Shown here one piece after another: positions 51,718-61,315 of a stretch of 64,000 nucleotides of DNA (positions are counted from its first letter, which is position 1; each line of letters starts with the position of its first letter). Both the position numbers and the translations under genes were made by a program. This DNA comes from Cellvibrio japonicus Ueda107 (GTDB taxonomy: Bacteria; Pseudomonadota; Gammaproteobacteria; Pseudomonadales; Cellvibrionaceae). Below the pieces are notes generated by a model. The model ran no database searches and had not been told where the DNA came from. It was given only the letters and a program-made list of their open reading frames with translations. The DNA is taken from NCBI RefSeq assembly GCF_000019225.1, contig NC_010995.1:2302501-2366500 (forward strand), written 5' to 3'.

Positions 51718-54461
51718 CAGGACTTCTCCTCTTGGCCCTTTTCAGGATCTGAAACAACAGGTCTGCCCGGGATTGGCGACAGATAACCAATTAACAGCAT
51801 CAGGCCACCCACGACCATAAACGAAATAATCCTGGCCAAGGTGCCACTGTCCCCCAGATCTTTGGTGAACAGTTTTATCAGTACGATCGCCAACAAGCCT
51901 GCACCGATTAACCACAGCTCACGCCATTGGATACGACGGGAAATATTCATTACCACCAAAGCACACAGGCTCCACAGGATCGACAGGGCCATTTGCACCA
52001 GGTCGGAATGCCACAGCGCCTCCGGGTGATAGGCCACCCCGGTATAGTGGTGGAGTGCGCGTAAAACAACCAGGTTTAACCACACGAATCCCAAACCACC
52101 CAGCAGTCCCCAGCGCAGGGGGGTGGGCCATTGTTGGGCCGCTAACAAATCGCGTCGGTAGATATAAACCAGGACAATCAATACAGCGGCCTGGGCCACA
52201 TCCAGCGGGTTGATAATGGGCAAATAGAAATAGTCAGTTATCCCGGTGTAATGGCTGGCATGGATAAACCAATAACCCAACAGGATAACCAGCGGGGCAG
52301 GAATCCATCGCCGGTAATCGCGCTGCCATGCGGTAAAAGGCCAGCATGCTTTGGGCGCAAGATAGAGCAAGGCAGATAAAGGAATCACCACACAGGCAAA
52401 CCAGAGCATGAGTTTGGTGGTTCCTTGCCAATTAAAATACGACTGCCAATAAGATGCTTCCCAATACACCAGGAGCCATAAAAACCAGGCAGTCAGCACA
52501 TGGTACGCACTCAACAGTGCCGCTGGACGTATCGCCTGCTGTAACCAGAGGATGCGATATTGCACTGCAAAAAATGCCAGCAATCCCAGTAATCCCCAAC
52601 CCTGGGAGGGATAAACGCTATAACCGATAAAGAGGGATTCACCGTAATGGCGCAAGCTCCACAATGCCACCAGCGGCAATAACCAAAAACCGAGGGAGGC
52701 GGCACCGGGCCAGGCAGTGTTGCGGCTGATCAGCAATATCACCAGGGTAGAGGCCACAAAAAAACCATTGACCAACACAATCAGGTATTCACCAGGCACA
52801 TGGGCTTGTAACTCCGTGACGCCGGCAAACAGCCACCACAACCAGCCAATCGCCAGTGCCACCCTCGCCATGGCCAGGGCCGGCGACAGGGCCTGCTGCG
52901 CATAACGATGCAGCAAATAGGCAGCGCAAAGCGCGGTCAGGGACAGGATCAGCAGGCCGATAAAATCACCGCTGATAATCGCCACGGGGCCAGTCGCTAT
53001 ACCCTGGATAATGAGCGCTACCGCTGCCGCAAGATGCAGGCAATAACCGGCGAAGCGCGGCAGTAAACGCTGTTGGCGCAACCCCACCCATATCAGGCCA
53101 ATGGCCTCCAACGCCCAGCTTGCCGATGTCCATTGTGCACTCAGCGCCAGCGGAATCGCCAGGGTGGCAAAGCCAACGCCCAAGGCAATAAACGATTCAA
53201 TCAGGACGCGGTGTGTCTGTTGGTATTTAAACCACAGGAAACGCGCCAGGCCGATATAGACAGCTGCCAACACCAGGGCACTGATCGCCAAACCATATTC
53301 CGTGTGCTTTAACAGGGCCGTTTGCAAAGCGAACCCCACAATGGGTAAACCAAACACCAGGCTGGCATCGACCAATCCTTTCAGGTTAGGCGGCTGTTTC
53401 AGCGAAAAAAGTACCGATACCAATAGGTAGAGCGCAAAAAAGGCCAGCAGGAATGGTTGGGTACTGGCATATAAATGCGGCTGGTAATCCAGTACGCCCC
53501 AGGCAGTGCTGATCACAAAGGTAAAGACAAAGCCAATCCAATTCAGCAGGCGCCAGGTTTTGAACCAGGCAATCGCCAATATGCCCAGGTTGAGTAGCAG
53601 GTAAAAACTGAACAGCGCAACATGGTTGCCCGAGCCATCGGAGGTAAGGATAGGCGCCAGGAAACCGCCAGCCGTTGCCATCAGGGATAGTACCTGGGCG
53701 TTTTGCAATAACGCCAGGAGCACACCCACAGCAACAGTCAACAGCATGAATGCCAGCGCCACAGTAACAGGCATCACCTCATAGAGTTTGGCCGCTGCAA
53801 ACAGGGTCAGGTAAAGCGCAGCGACACCACCCCCTTGCAGCACCAATCCATAGCCGCCAGCCTTGTGACGGGTTTTCCACCCCAACACAATTAATACCAC
53901 CGAGACAGCGGCCACCATTGCCATGCGTAATTCAAGCGGCAACAACCCCTGGTTGGCCGTGTACTTCACTAAAAAGCTCAGGCCGAAAAACATCACCACC
54001 ATACCGATGCGGACAATAGGGTTACCCTCGGTGAAAAAGCGCTGCACCCAGGTTGTCAGCTTCGTTAATGGATCAGGTTGTGCTGGTTTTGGTTTATGTG
54101 GAGGTGATGCCATATCTGGCAAATCCAGATCCAGCTTCATGTCGGCCACAGCTTCTGTTTTCTGTATCTCAGATGCTTTTACTGCCGCGTGTGTATGCTC
54201 GGATACAGGAGAACCCGCTGTTTGAGCATTAACAACAGGTGTTGAGACGGGTGGTGGGGATTTAAGCTCAGGCTCTTGCAGTTTTTTCTGCCAGGCCAGT
54301 AACTGCGCTACATGGCGGGATTGCTCTGCAAGCTTATTGGACAGGTTTAATACCTGCCCCGCTAAAAAACCCAGGACTGTACCAATCAGCCAGCCGTCAT
54401 ACCCTAACGCCATAGCGCCGAGCACTAATCCCACCAAGGTGAACGTAATAACGAGAAACAT
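51717..54461 (-). CDS. DUF2339 polytopic membrane protein
   Basis: This 914-aa protein has more than 20 predicted transmembrane helices. After two N-terminal helices comes a Pro-rich cytoplasmic linker of about 100 residues, then GNPIVRIGMVVMFFGLSFLVKYTANQGLLPLELRMAMV, which is the family signature. Later helices are rich in Trp and Tyr. DUF2339 proteins are typically encoded beside DUF3999. It is 1-bp overlapped with the next gene and 39 bp after DUF4230. The function is unknown; a transport or envelope role would fit its topology. Confidence 0.85.
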   Translation of the reverse strand: MFLVITFTLVGLVLGAMALGYDGWLIGTVLGFLAGQVLNLSNKLAEQSRHVAQLLAWQKKLQEPELKSPPPVSTPVVNAQTAGSPVSEHTHAAVKASEIQKTEAVADMKLDLDLPDMASPPHKPKPAQPDPLTKLTTWVQRFFTEGNPIVRIGMVVMFFGLSFLVKYTANQGLLPLELRMAMVAAVSVVLIVLGWKTRHKAGGYGLVLQGGGVAALYLTLFAAAKLYEVMPVTVALAFMLLTVAVGVLLALLQNAQVLSLMATAGGFLAPILTSDGSGNHVALFSFYLLLNLGILAIAWFKTWRLLNWIGFVFTFVISTAWGVLDYQPHLYASTQPFLLAFFALYLLVSVLFSLKQPPNLKGLVDASLVFGLPIVGFALQTALLKHTEYGLAISALVLAAVYIGLARFLWFKYQQTHRVLIESFIALGVGFATLAIPLALSAQWTSASWALEAIGLIWVGLRQQRLLPRFAGYCLHLAAAVALIIQGIATGPVAIISGDFIGLLILSLTALCAAYLLHRYAQQALSPALAMARVALAIGWLWWLFAGVTELQAHVPGEYLIVLVNGFFVASTLVILLISRNTAWPGAASLGFWLLPLVALWSLRHYGESLFIGYSVYPSQGWGLLGLLAFFAVQYRILWLQQAIRPAALLSAYHVLTAWFLWLLVYWEASYWQSYFNWQGTTKLMLWFACVVIPLSALLYLAPKACWPFTAWQRDYRRWIPAPLVILLGYWFIHASHYTGITDYFYLPIINPLDVAQAAVLIVLVYIYRRDLLAAQQWPTPLRWGLLGGLGFVWLNLVVLRALHHYTGVAYHPEALWHSDLVQMALSILWSLCALVVMNISRRIQWRELWLIGAGLLAIVLIKLFTKDLGDSGTLARIISFMVVGGLMLLIGYLSPIPGRPVVSDPEKGQEEKS

Positions 54462-54500
54462 AGATTTCCTATAAAGATCGGCGCGTTATTGTGTAACCAA

Positions 54501-55163
54501 TTATTCCGTTTTGGTTGATTGATCCGCTAAAGCGTTTGATGCTTTGTCCACTGATTCAATCGCCAGGGTTTTCACTGGCATCAGGATCTGCTCCTGTTCC
54601 AGTTGCCACCCTATGGAGGCACAGAGCTGCTGCATCATTAACTGGATTTGCTGCTGGGCTATTTGCGGCAAGTCACTTTCCATGGCTTTGTCCTGCATCA
54701 GCTTTTTGGCTTCGGCCAGGATAGCGGTGTAATCCTCGTTATCGAATTTGTTCAACAATCCCTGGTTGATGTCATAAAACTTGTAATCTGTATCCGTGGC
54801 CAGGATTTCCGGCTCGGCAAAATGTTCAACCACCAGGGTTTTCTTATCAAAGTCGCGCCGAAAACGCATTTTGCTGAAATCGTAACCAACAGATACCTTG
54901 GCTTTGGCAACCACCAGGGCTTTACTGTTGGTTTTGAAGATACCGAGAAAGGCACGTTTTGCATTGTGGTCATAAATTTCGGTGAAATAGCCTTCAGCGA
55001 GCACCACTTTAAAGACCTTTTCAATGCGCTCCAACAACACCTGGGACTCACTGGTAATATCCTGGCCCGGCATCTTGAGGTGCTTGCGGTAATACCAGGA
55101 AAAACCTTGCCAGGCGGCAACAGCGCCCACTACCAAGGCAATGACAAATAACACAATATCCAT
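54501..55163 (-). CDS. DUF4230 membrane-anchored protein
   Basis: This 220-aa protein has one N-terminal transmembrane helix (IVLFVIALVVGAVAAWQGFSWYY) and a DUF4230 domain with LAEGYFTEIYDHNAK, FLGIFKTNSKALVVAKAKVSVGYDFSKM and LVVEHFAEPEILATDTDYKFYD. DUF4230 domains are found in stress- and envelope-related membrane proteins of unknown role. It is the first gene of the three-gene operon with DUF2339 and DUF3999. Its promoter must lie in the 147 bp shared with pabB. Confidence 0.8.
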   Translation of the reverse strand: MDIVLFVIALVVGAVAAWQGFSWYYRKHLKMPGQDITSESQVLLERIEKVFKVVLAEGYFTEIYDHNAKRAFLGIFKTNSKALVVAKAKVSVGYDFSKMRFRRDFDKKTLVVEHFAEPEILATDTDYKFYDINQGLLNKFDNEDYTAILAEAKKLMQDKAMESDLPQIAQQQIQLMMQQLCASIGWQLEQEQILMPVKTLAIESVDKASNALADQSTKTE

Positions 55164-55310
55164 GGTGCCTCACTTTGCTTGTACAAGGGTACGGAAAATG
55201 GCTGTCAGTATAAGGTAGAATGCCAGCCACTTGCCTTATGCCCTTCTCTATCTGTGATTAAGGTTGGCGTCCCACTCCCATAGCCTGGTACTGGTATATA
55301 AAGCCCTCCC

Positions 55311-56726
55311 ATGCAATCTAGCCTGGTATTACATCCCCTTCCCTACACGCCCGATTCAGTCTCCTGGCTACTGGCGATTCGCCACCTGCCACGCCTTGTC
55401 TGGCTGGACTCCGGACACCCGGGGAGCCACTACGGCCGCTTTGACATCCTTGCCGCAGCCCCGTCCGTTAATCTGGAAACCCATGGCACACGGACGGTCA
55501 TAACGCACAACACCACCAGCCAATCCCATTCCCTGGACGATCCCTTCCAGCTGTTAGGGCAGTATCTATCCCTGTCCAGCGATGCCGTTAGCCACCCCCT
55601 GCCCTTTATTGGCGGTGCCCTGGGCTATTTTGGCTACGACCTGGGTCGACGCCTGGAAAAACTGCCCAACCAGGCCCAGGCCGATATTGACCTGCCGGAC
55701 CTGAGTATTGGTATCTATCCCTGGGCAATACTGCAGGATCATCAGCAACAACAGGCGTGGCTGGTGTTCAACCCGGCCCTGGATGCTGCTTATAACTTTT
55801 TGGAAATCGAGCAATTGTGCCGGGATGCGCCGCAAAACACCTGGTTCCACGAACCTAGACTCAACCTTAAGAGTGACAATAATTTATTTAAAATCAATGA
55901 GTTTAAAAGCAAAGTTAATGTAGATGAATACGCCAAAGCCATGGCGCAGATCCAGGCTTATATCCGCGCAGGCGATTGCTATCAGGTGAACTATGCCCAG
56001 CGCTTTAGCGCCTGTTACCAGGGCGATCCCCTGCTTGCCTACCTGGCGTTGCGAACCAGCCTCCCCTCACCTTTTTCCGGTTTTATGCAACTCCCCCAGG
56101 GGGCAGTACTCAGCCTGTCACCGGAGCGATTTATCCAGGTGCGCCGGCAGCAGGTAGAAACCAAACCGATTAAAGGCACTATCAAGCGCGGCGCAACGGC
56201 GGAGGAAGATGTTGCTAATGCCAACTGGCTGGTGAACAGCACCAAGAATCGCGCCGAAAACGTGATGATCGTGGACCTGTTGCGCAATGACCTGAGCAAG
56301 CACTGTACCCGGGTAAAAGTGCCGACGCTGTGCGAATTGCAAACTTTTGCCAACGTACACCACCTGGTCAGCACCGTGACCGCACAGTTAAACCCCAATG
56401 CCAGTCCCCTGGATGTGCTGCGCGATAGCTTTCCCGGTGGCAGCATCACCGGCGCGCCCAAAATTCGCGCCATGGAAATTATCGAGGAGCTGGAGCCGAC
56501 ACGGCGCTCTGTGTATTGCGGCAGCCTGGGCTATATCAGCCAGGATGGACAAATGGACACCAACATCGCGATTCGCACACTGGTCTGCGATGGCGAACAG
56601 ATCCACTGCTGGGGCGGCGGCGGCATAGTGGCCGATTCAGAAACCGATCAGGAATACACAGAATCCATCGCCAAGGTAAAAGTACTGATGGATACTCTGG
56701 AGCAGTACTTTGGTCCCACAACCTGA
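55311..56726 (+). CDS. pabB: Aminodeoxychorismate synthase component I
   Basis: This 471-aa enzyme, with PabA, converts chorismate and ammonia to 4-amino-4-deoxychorismate for folate synthesis. The chorismate-binding core spans the C-terminal 260 residues: NYAQRFSACYQGDPLLAY, LSPERFIQV, ETKPIKGTIKRG (PIKGT, whose Lys marks PabB rather than TrpE), DLLRNDLSKH, and PGGSITGAPK. It is close in length to E. coli PabB. It is divergent from the DUF4230 operon and followed by dienelactone hydrolase after 63 bp. Confidence 0.93.
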   Translation: MQSSLVLHPLPYTPDSVSWLLAIRHLPRLVWLDSGHPGSHYGRFDILAAAPSVNLETHGTRTVITHNTTSQSHSLDDPFQLLGQYLSLSSDAVSHPLPFIGGALGYFGYDLGRRLEKLPNQAQADIDLPDLSIGIYPWAILQDHQQQQAWLVFNPALDAAYNFLEIEQLCRDAPQNTWFHEPRLNLKSDNNLFKINEFKSKVNVDEYAKAMAQIQAYIRAGDCYQVNYAQRFSACYQGDPLLAYLALRTSLPSPFSGFMQLPQGAVLSLSPERFIQVRRQQVETKPIKGTIKRGATAEEDVANANWLVNSTKNRAENVMIVDLLRNDLSKHCTRVKVPTLCELQTFANVHHLVSTVTAQLNPNASPLDVLRDSFPGGSITGAPKIRAMEIIEELEPTRRSVYCGSLGYISQDGQMDTNIAIRTLVCDGEQIHCWGGGGIVADSETDQEYTESIAKVKVLMDTLEQYFGPTT

Positions 56727-56789
56727 CCTGTCCGCCGAATCGTTGACCAAGCACCTCAGGCCCCTGTATTCAACAACGAGGAACAACCC

Positions 56790-57542
56790 ATGCTTATCCA
56801 AAACCACCAGGTAGACCTGGATACCCCGACGGGCACTATGCGCACTTATGTGTATCGCCCTCGGGAAACAGCTGAAACTGAACACAAGCAATTCCCGGCG
56901 ATTATCCTCTATTCCGAGATTTTCCAACAAACCTCACCGATTCGCCGCAGCGCACAAATTATGGCGGGCCACGGCTTTATTGTGTTGGTACCGGAAGTTT
57001 TCCATGAGCTGAACCCGATCGGTACCGTATTGGGTTACGACGACGCAGGGCGAGATAAAGGCAACGCCGATAAAGTGGCCAAACACCTCGAAGCCCACGA
57101 TAGCGACACCCAGTCCATGGTGGATTATCTGAACACCCTGCCCTATTACTCCGGCAAGCTGGGCGCTATGGGGTTTTGCCTGGGGGGCGGCCTGGCTTAT
57201 CGCGCTGCCATGCACCCGTCTGTGCTGGCAACCAGTTGTTTCTACGCTACCGATATCCATTCCGGCCTGACCCCCTCGCAAACCGGCAACGACAGCCTTA
57301 CACGCACCAAAGACATCCGCGGCGAACTGCAAATGATCTGGGGTAAGCAAGACCCGCACATCCCGGCGGAAGGTCGCGCCAGGGTTTATCAAAACCTGGT
57401 GGAAAAGGGCGTGAACTTTACCTGGCACGAGTTTAATGGCGTACACGCCTTTATGCGTGACGAAGGCGATCGCTACGATGCGGAGTTACAACTGCTCGGC
57501 TATCAAATGGCGATTGGCCTGTTCAGACGCGTACTCTACTAA
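56790..57542 (+). CDS. Dienelactone hydrolase family protein
   Basis: This 250-aa alpha/beta hydrolase has the Cys nucleophile elbow GFCLGGGLA (about residues 129-137), an acidic residue in GKQDPHIP, and the catalytic His in GVHAFMRDEGDRYD. This Cys-Asp-His triad is typical of dienelactone hydrolases, which open lactones and related esters. No aromatic-degradation genes are nearby, so the substrate is unknown. It ends before a strong bidirectional terminator. Confidence 0.88.
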   Translation: MLIQNHQVDLDTPTGTMRTYVYRPRETAETEHKQFPAIILYSEIFQQTSPIRRSAQIMAGHGFIVLVPEVFHELNPIGTVLGYDDAGRDKGNADKVAKHLEAHDSDTQSMVDYLNTLPYYSGKLGAMGFCLGGGLAYRAAMHPSVLATSCFYATDIHSGLTPSQTGNDSLTRTKDIRGELQMIWGKQDPHIPAEGRARVYQNLVEKGVNFTWHEFNGVHAFMRDEGDRYDAELQLLGYQMAIGLFRRVLY

Positions 57543-57561
57543 GCCCCACCCCGCCAATAAT

Positions 57562-57599
57562 AAAAAGCCCGCCATAGTATTTTTATGGCGGGCTTTTTT
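57562..57599. terminator. Bidirectional terminator
   Basis: AAAAAGCCCGCCAT pairs with ATGGCGGGCTTTTT around a 9-nt loop. It ends the dienelactone hydrolase transcript and, from the other side, that of the pectate lyase. Confidence 0.92.
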
Positions 57600-57619
57600 G
57601 TCAGTGGAACCAGGTTAAA

Positions 57620-59575
57620 TCAGTAGCCAACACTTTGGGCATAGTTCAGAATTTTGGTGCCGTAATCACCGCCCCACTCATAGCCATAGCGACGCTCCGG
57701 CTCAATTTCCATAATGTCATATTGCTTGCCGGTACCCGGCGGATTATCCGTCGATAAACGCCCACTGAAAAATCCGGTGTCCGCATCCACATCATAAAAG
57801 CGATACCACATGGTGCTGCCACTTTGCGGCTGGATAGGATTGTAACTGTCATCCGTGCTACCGGAGGAGCGCTTGATATAAGCGGTGTTAGCCACCTTCA
57901 CACTGTCACTGCGATACCAGGCCAAAGCTGCCTTGACAGAGGCTTCAACTTCCGGGGTCTGGGGGCGCGTCATCAGGAATGCCACAACCAGCACCGACTC
58001 CTTGCCACTCTTGGAGGGCAACTCATAAGAGCGCGCCCCGCGAGGCACATAAGTTACCGGATCATGCTGGGCACACCAAACCGTTTTAACGCCGTTCTGC
58101 TCTATCTGGGCATTCACAATAAAATCGACCCCCTTATTGATGGCGGCCTCTATTTGCGACAACTGCTCGCCACTAAAAAGATCACCGTCCAATGGGGCCA
58201 CGGCTTTTTGTGACTGGTCGAGCAAGATCAATACCCGCGCCATGGCATCATCGTTAAAGGTGACATGGTTGGAATAGGTAGTGCCCGTCCGCGCAGGGTA
58301 CACCTGGGGCCAGCCACCGCTGGCATACTGCATGGTCAGGATAAAATCCATCGCACGACGGGCAGCATCGCGGTACTTGCTATCGCCACTGCGGCGATAG
58401 ACATCGGCCAGGAACAGGAGCTCCGATACCGTGGCATCATTGTCGATAGTACCCAATTCGACGTTGTTGGCCCCGCGCCAATCCGAGCGGGATTCACTGC
58501 CGTTCCAGGGATTGTTGTACTTGGAAACATCAAATTTATAAAAACCGCCATGGGGCAGCTGCCAGCTAATCATATTGTCAGCACGGGTTTTGTCTGCTGC
58601 CAATTTGGCGGCTGCATCACCGCTGCTACTCAGCCAGCTTTTGTAGTTGTTAAGCTCCGTGTATACCGGGTTATTGGTCTGCGACAGCATTGGGGCCGAT
58701 GAACTGTTACTGCCTGAAGATGAGGAGCTGCTGGACGAACTGGAAGATACGAGATAGCCCGCACAGCTCTGCGCACTCGGCTCGGTGCTGGTATCCGCTT
58801 GATAGCCAATCCACAGGTCATCGAGCACAACAACGGCCCCGCTTTCTGTGCGCAACTGGAGATAGGATGTTGCCGAGCCTAAACTCGACTCAACAACAAC
58901 TCGCTCACCCCGCGTCAGGGTATCAACGGCAACCTGATGGATACGGCTGGATGAACCATGGATGGAATTAGCCGCTGCCGAGGTATTGTTATCAACATAC
59001 AACTGCAGGTTTTTGTTGCTGCCTGTCACTTCCCAATCCAATACACAAAAAGAAATACGGTAAGCCTGGGAGAGATCCAGTTCACCCTGTGTTTGGGTAT
59101 CACCAGCGGCACTGGTTGTCTCCGGCTGTGTATTGCCAAGTGTGAAACGCGCTGCCGGTAAACGCATCCTGCCATCACTGAAAAGCGGCGTACCGGACAC
59201 ACGGAAATAAAAAGCCTGGTTACTGGCACTCAGGGACTTATAGCCTTCGCTGAAAAAACCATCCGCATCCACGACATCATTAAAGTTTTCCAGTAAGGGT
59301 AAAGGGGACGCCGCCGAAGGCAAGGACGATGAAACACTGGAGCTGCTGGATACAGGTTCCGAACTTGAAGAAGAGCTGCTGCTGGAAGCAGGCTCCAGGC
59401 TGGCAGATGAACTGCTACTGGATACGGAAGTGCCCTGTGAGGAAGAGGCACTGCCTGGAACAGACGACGAACTGGAACTGGTTGAGTTATTACTGCTACC
59501 ACCGGAACCGCCGCCACAGGCGATAAGACTGGTTGTAAATAACGCAACTCCCAAGTGCATGAGTTTCATAAGCAT
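57620..59575 (-). CDS. pel10A: Pectate lyase PL10, Ser-linker lipoprotein
   Basis: This 651-aa protein is a family PL10 pectate lyase that cuts polygalacturonate by beta-elimination. The lipobox TSLIACGG gives a lipid-anchored enzyme. Ser-rich linkers occupy residues 24-90 and 275-300. Between them lies a beta-rich module of about 170 residues (NFNDVVDADGFFSEGY through DDLWIGYQAD), probably carbohydrate-binding. The catalytic part from about 305 includes QLPHGGFYK, MQYASGGWPQVYP, HVTFNDDAMARVL and VPRGARSYELPSKSG. The layout matches Cellvibrio Pel10A. The start is ATG 59575 or 59569. Confidence 0.92.
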   Translation of the reverse strand: MLMKLMHLGVALFTTSLIACGGGSGGSSNNSTSSSSSSVPGSASSSQGTSVSSSSSSASLEPASSSSSSSSSEPVSSSSSVSSSLPSAASPLPLLENFNDVVDADGFFSEGYKSLSASNQAFYFRVSGTPLFSDGRMRLPAARFTLGNTQPETTSAAGDTQTQGELDLSQAYRISFCVLDWEVTGSNKNLQLYVDNNTSAAANSIHGSSSRIHQVAVDTLTRGERVVVESSLGSATSYLQLRTESGAVVVLDDLWIGYQADTSTEPSAQSCAGYLVSSSSSSSSSSSGSNSSSAPMLSQTNNPVYTELNNYKSWLSSSGDAAAKLAADKTRADNMISWQLPHGGFYKFDVSKYNNPWNGSESRSDWRGANNVELGTIDNDATVSELLFLADVYRRSGDSKYRDAARRAMDFILTMQYASGGWPQVYPARTGTTYSNHVTFNDDAMARVLILLDQSQKAVAPLDGDLFSGEQLSQIEAAINKGVDFIVNAQIEQNGVKTVWCAQHDPVTYVPRGARSYELPSKSGKESVLVVAFLMTRPQTPEVEASVKAALAWYRSDSVKVANTAYIKRSSGSTDDSYNPIQPQSGSTMWYRFYDVDADTGFFSGRLSTDNPPGTGKQYDIMEIEPERRYGYEWGGDYGTKILNYAQSVGY

Positions 59576-59689
59576 GGTTCTCTGAATAATAACTACTCAT
59601 TGACCAATACTATGCCGATAGTGTGTTCGGTGAAGAAAACCCGAATTATTTTAATAATAATGTATTTGCTTAAGGACTCATTCCTGGAG

Positions 59690-59725
59690 TTCCGGGGATA
59701 GGTACTTAAACTCCCACCCCCGGAA
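59690..59725. repeat. Inverted repeat between thrH and pel10A
   Basis: TTCCGGGG (59690-59697) and CCCCGGAA (59718-59725) form an 8-bp stem with a 20-nt loop, 25 bp past the thrH stop. There is no T-run. It may be a weak thrH 3' structure or an operator upstream of pel10A. Confidence 0.45.
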
Positions 59726-59750
59726 AAAGTTCCATCAAGCTATGTAAAGC

Positions 59751-60368
59751 TTAAAGGCTCAGTGTGCGATTACTCGCCTTGATAAATTCTTTTTTCAAAT
59801 CTTCGTAGGTATGGACAGCGGGGAACTGTGGGAACTGATCAATCACATTTTGCGGTGCGTGGAACAGAATACCTTGATCGGCTTCACCCAGCATGGTGGT
59901 ATCGTTATAGGAATCACCCGCAGCAATAACACGATAGTAAAGGGTTTTAAGCGCAAGCACTGATTGGCGCTTGGGGTCTTTCTGGCGCAGGGTGTAACCC
60001 GCTACCATGCCGCGCTCATCGATATTCAAGCGATGGCAGAACAAGGTCGGGAATCCCAACTGGCGCATCAGGGGTTGGGAAAATTCATAGAAGGTGTCAG
60101 ACAGGATGATGACCTGGAAACGCTCGCGCAACCAGTCAACAAACTCAACGGCACCGTCCAGCGGCTTCAGGGTTGCAATTACATCCTGGATTTCCTTCAA
60201 ACCCAATTTATGCTGTTCGAGGATGCGAATGCGCTGCTTCATCAGTACATCATAATCCGGTATATCACGGGTTGTAGCCTTGAGCTCCTCGATACCGGTC
60301 ACCTTGGCGAACTCAATCCAAATCTCGGGAACCAAAACCCCTTCCAAATCCAGGCATGCAATTTCCAC
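59751..60368 (-). CDS. thrH: Phosphoserine phosphatase / homoserine kinase ThrH
   Basis: This 205-aa HAD-superfamily enzyme matches pseudomonad ThrH almost throughout: ACLDLEGVLVPEIW (nucleophile Asp), ATTRDIPDYDVLMKQR, VIILSDTFYEFSQPLMRQLGFP, KDPKRQSV, and IAAGDSYNDTTML. ThrH removes phosphate from phosphoserine and can pass it to homoserine. The start codon is GTG at 60368, with GGGAGG upstream. It is divergent from cysH, the same neighbours as in Pseudomonas. Confidence 0.94.
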   Translation of the reverse strand: MEIACLDLEGVLVPEIWIEFAKVTGIEELKATTRDIPDYDVLMKQRIRILEQHKLGLKEIQDVIATLKPLDGAVEFVDWLRERFQVIILSDTFYEFSQPLMRQLGFPTLFCHRLNIDERGMVAGYTLRQKDPKRQSVLALKTLYYRVIAAGDSYNDTTMLGEADQGILFHAPQNVIDQFPQFPAVHTYEDLKKEFIKASNRTLSL

Positions 60369-60577
60369 AGCGACCTCCCAAAACGGTTAAAAAACAGGCT
60401 ATTTGCACCCAAAAAGTGGCAGCAATCTACCCGTTTTACACCACTAAAGCAAACCCGCCCAGAAGCGGGTTTGGGCCGTACAGGCCCAGTCTGGTATCCT
60501 TTGCACAACAATCAAAACCTGATGCCAGCCTGTATAGGCACTAGCCAGGCATCCACCTCTGACCGTGAGACGCTGCC

Positions 60578-61303
60578 ATGACTGACAACCTGATTAATGT
60601 GGTCGACCTGGACACCAAGTTCCAGCAAGAAAGTCCGCAGAAAATCCTCAAGTACGCCCTCAATCACTTTGACAATATCGCCATTTCTTTCAGCGGTGCG
60701 GAAGATGTTGTGCTGATTGAAATGGCCCGCAATTATCGTCCGGATGTCCCCGTTTTCTGCCTGGATACTGGCCGCCTGCACCCGGAGACTTATCGGTTTA
60801 TCGAAAAAGTACGCAAACACTACGGTATCAAGATTGATGTGATTTCCCCTGATGGCGATGCAGTACGCAAGCTGGTGGCCGAAAAAGGCTTATTTAGTTT
60901 TTATGAGGACGACCATAAAGAATGTTGCGGCATTCGCAAAATTGAGCCGCTGCGTAAAAAACTGCTTACCCTGGATGCCTGGATTACTGGCCAGCGCAAG
61001 GACCAAAGCCCTACACGCACCGATATTCCCGCCATCCAGAACGACACCTTGTTTGCACGCCCCGGCGAAACCCTGACCAAGTTTAATCCGCTGGTCAACT
61101 GGTCCTCCAAAGACGTCTGGGACTATATCCGCCTGTGCGAAGTGCCCTACAACGAACTGCATGAGCGCGGTTTTATTTCGATTGGCTGCGAGCCCTGCAC
61201 TCGCCCGGTAGCTCCCGGGCAACATGAGCGCGAAGGCCGCTGGTGGTGGGAAGAGGCCACGAAAAAAGAATGTGGCCTACACGCCGGGAATGTGGATCAG
61301 TAA
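60578..61303 (+). CDS. cysH: Assimilatory APS/PAPS reductase (Fe-S type)
   Basis: This 241-aa enzyme reduces adenylyl sulfate to sulfite in cysteine synthesis. The PP-loop-like SFSGAEDVVLI is followed by LDTGRLHPETY. The [4Fe-4S] cysteines are present as CCGIRK and CEPC, which marks the adenylyl-sulfate-type reductase rather than the cluster-free E. coli PAPS reductase. The redox Cys lies in the C-terminal ECGLH. It is convergent with msrA (12-bp gap). Confidence 0.93.
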   Translation: MTDNLINVVDLDTKFQQESPQKILKYALNHFDNIAISFSGAEDVVLIEMARNYRPDVPVFCLDTGRLHPETYRFIEKVRKHYGIKIDVISPDGDAVRKLVAEKGLFSFYEDDHKECCGIRKIEPLRKKLLTLDAWITGQRKDQSPTRTDIPAIQNDTLFARPGETLTKFNPLVNWSSKDVWDYIRLCEVPYNELHERGFISIGCEPCTRPVAPGQHEREGRWWWEEATKKECGLHAGNVDQ

Positions 61304-61315
61304 AAGCAACCAACC

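Noticed and set aside
59290..59500. Ser-codon stretches in pel10A as phase-variable repeats
   Set aside because: Serine codons are mixed, not a simple short tandem unit, so slippage is unlikely; they are normal Cellvibrio linkers.
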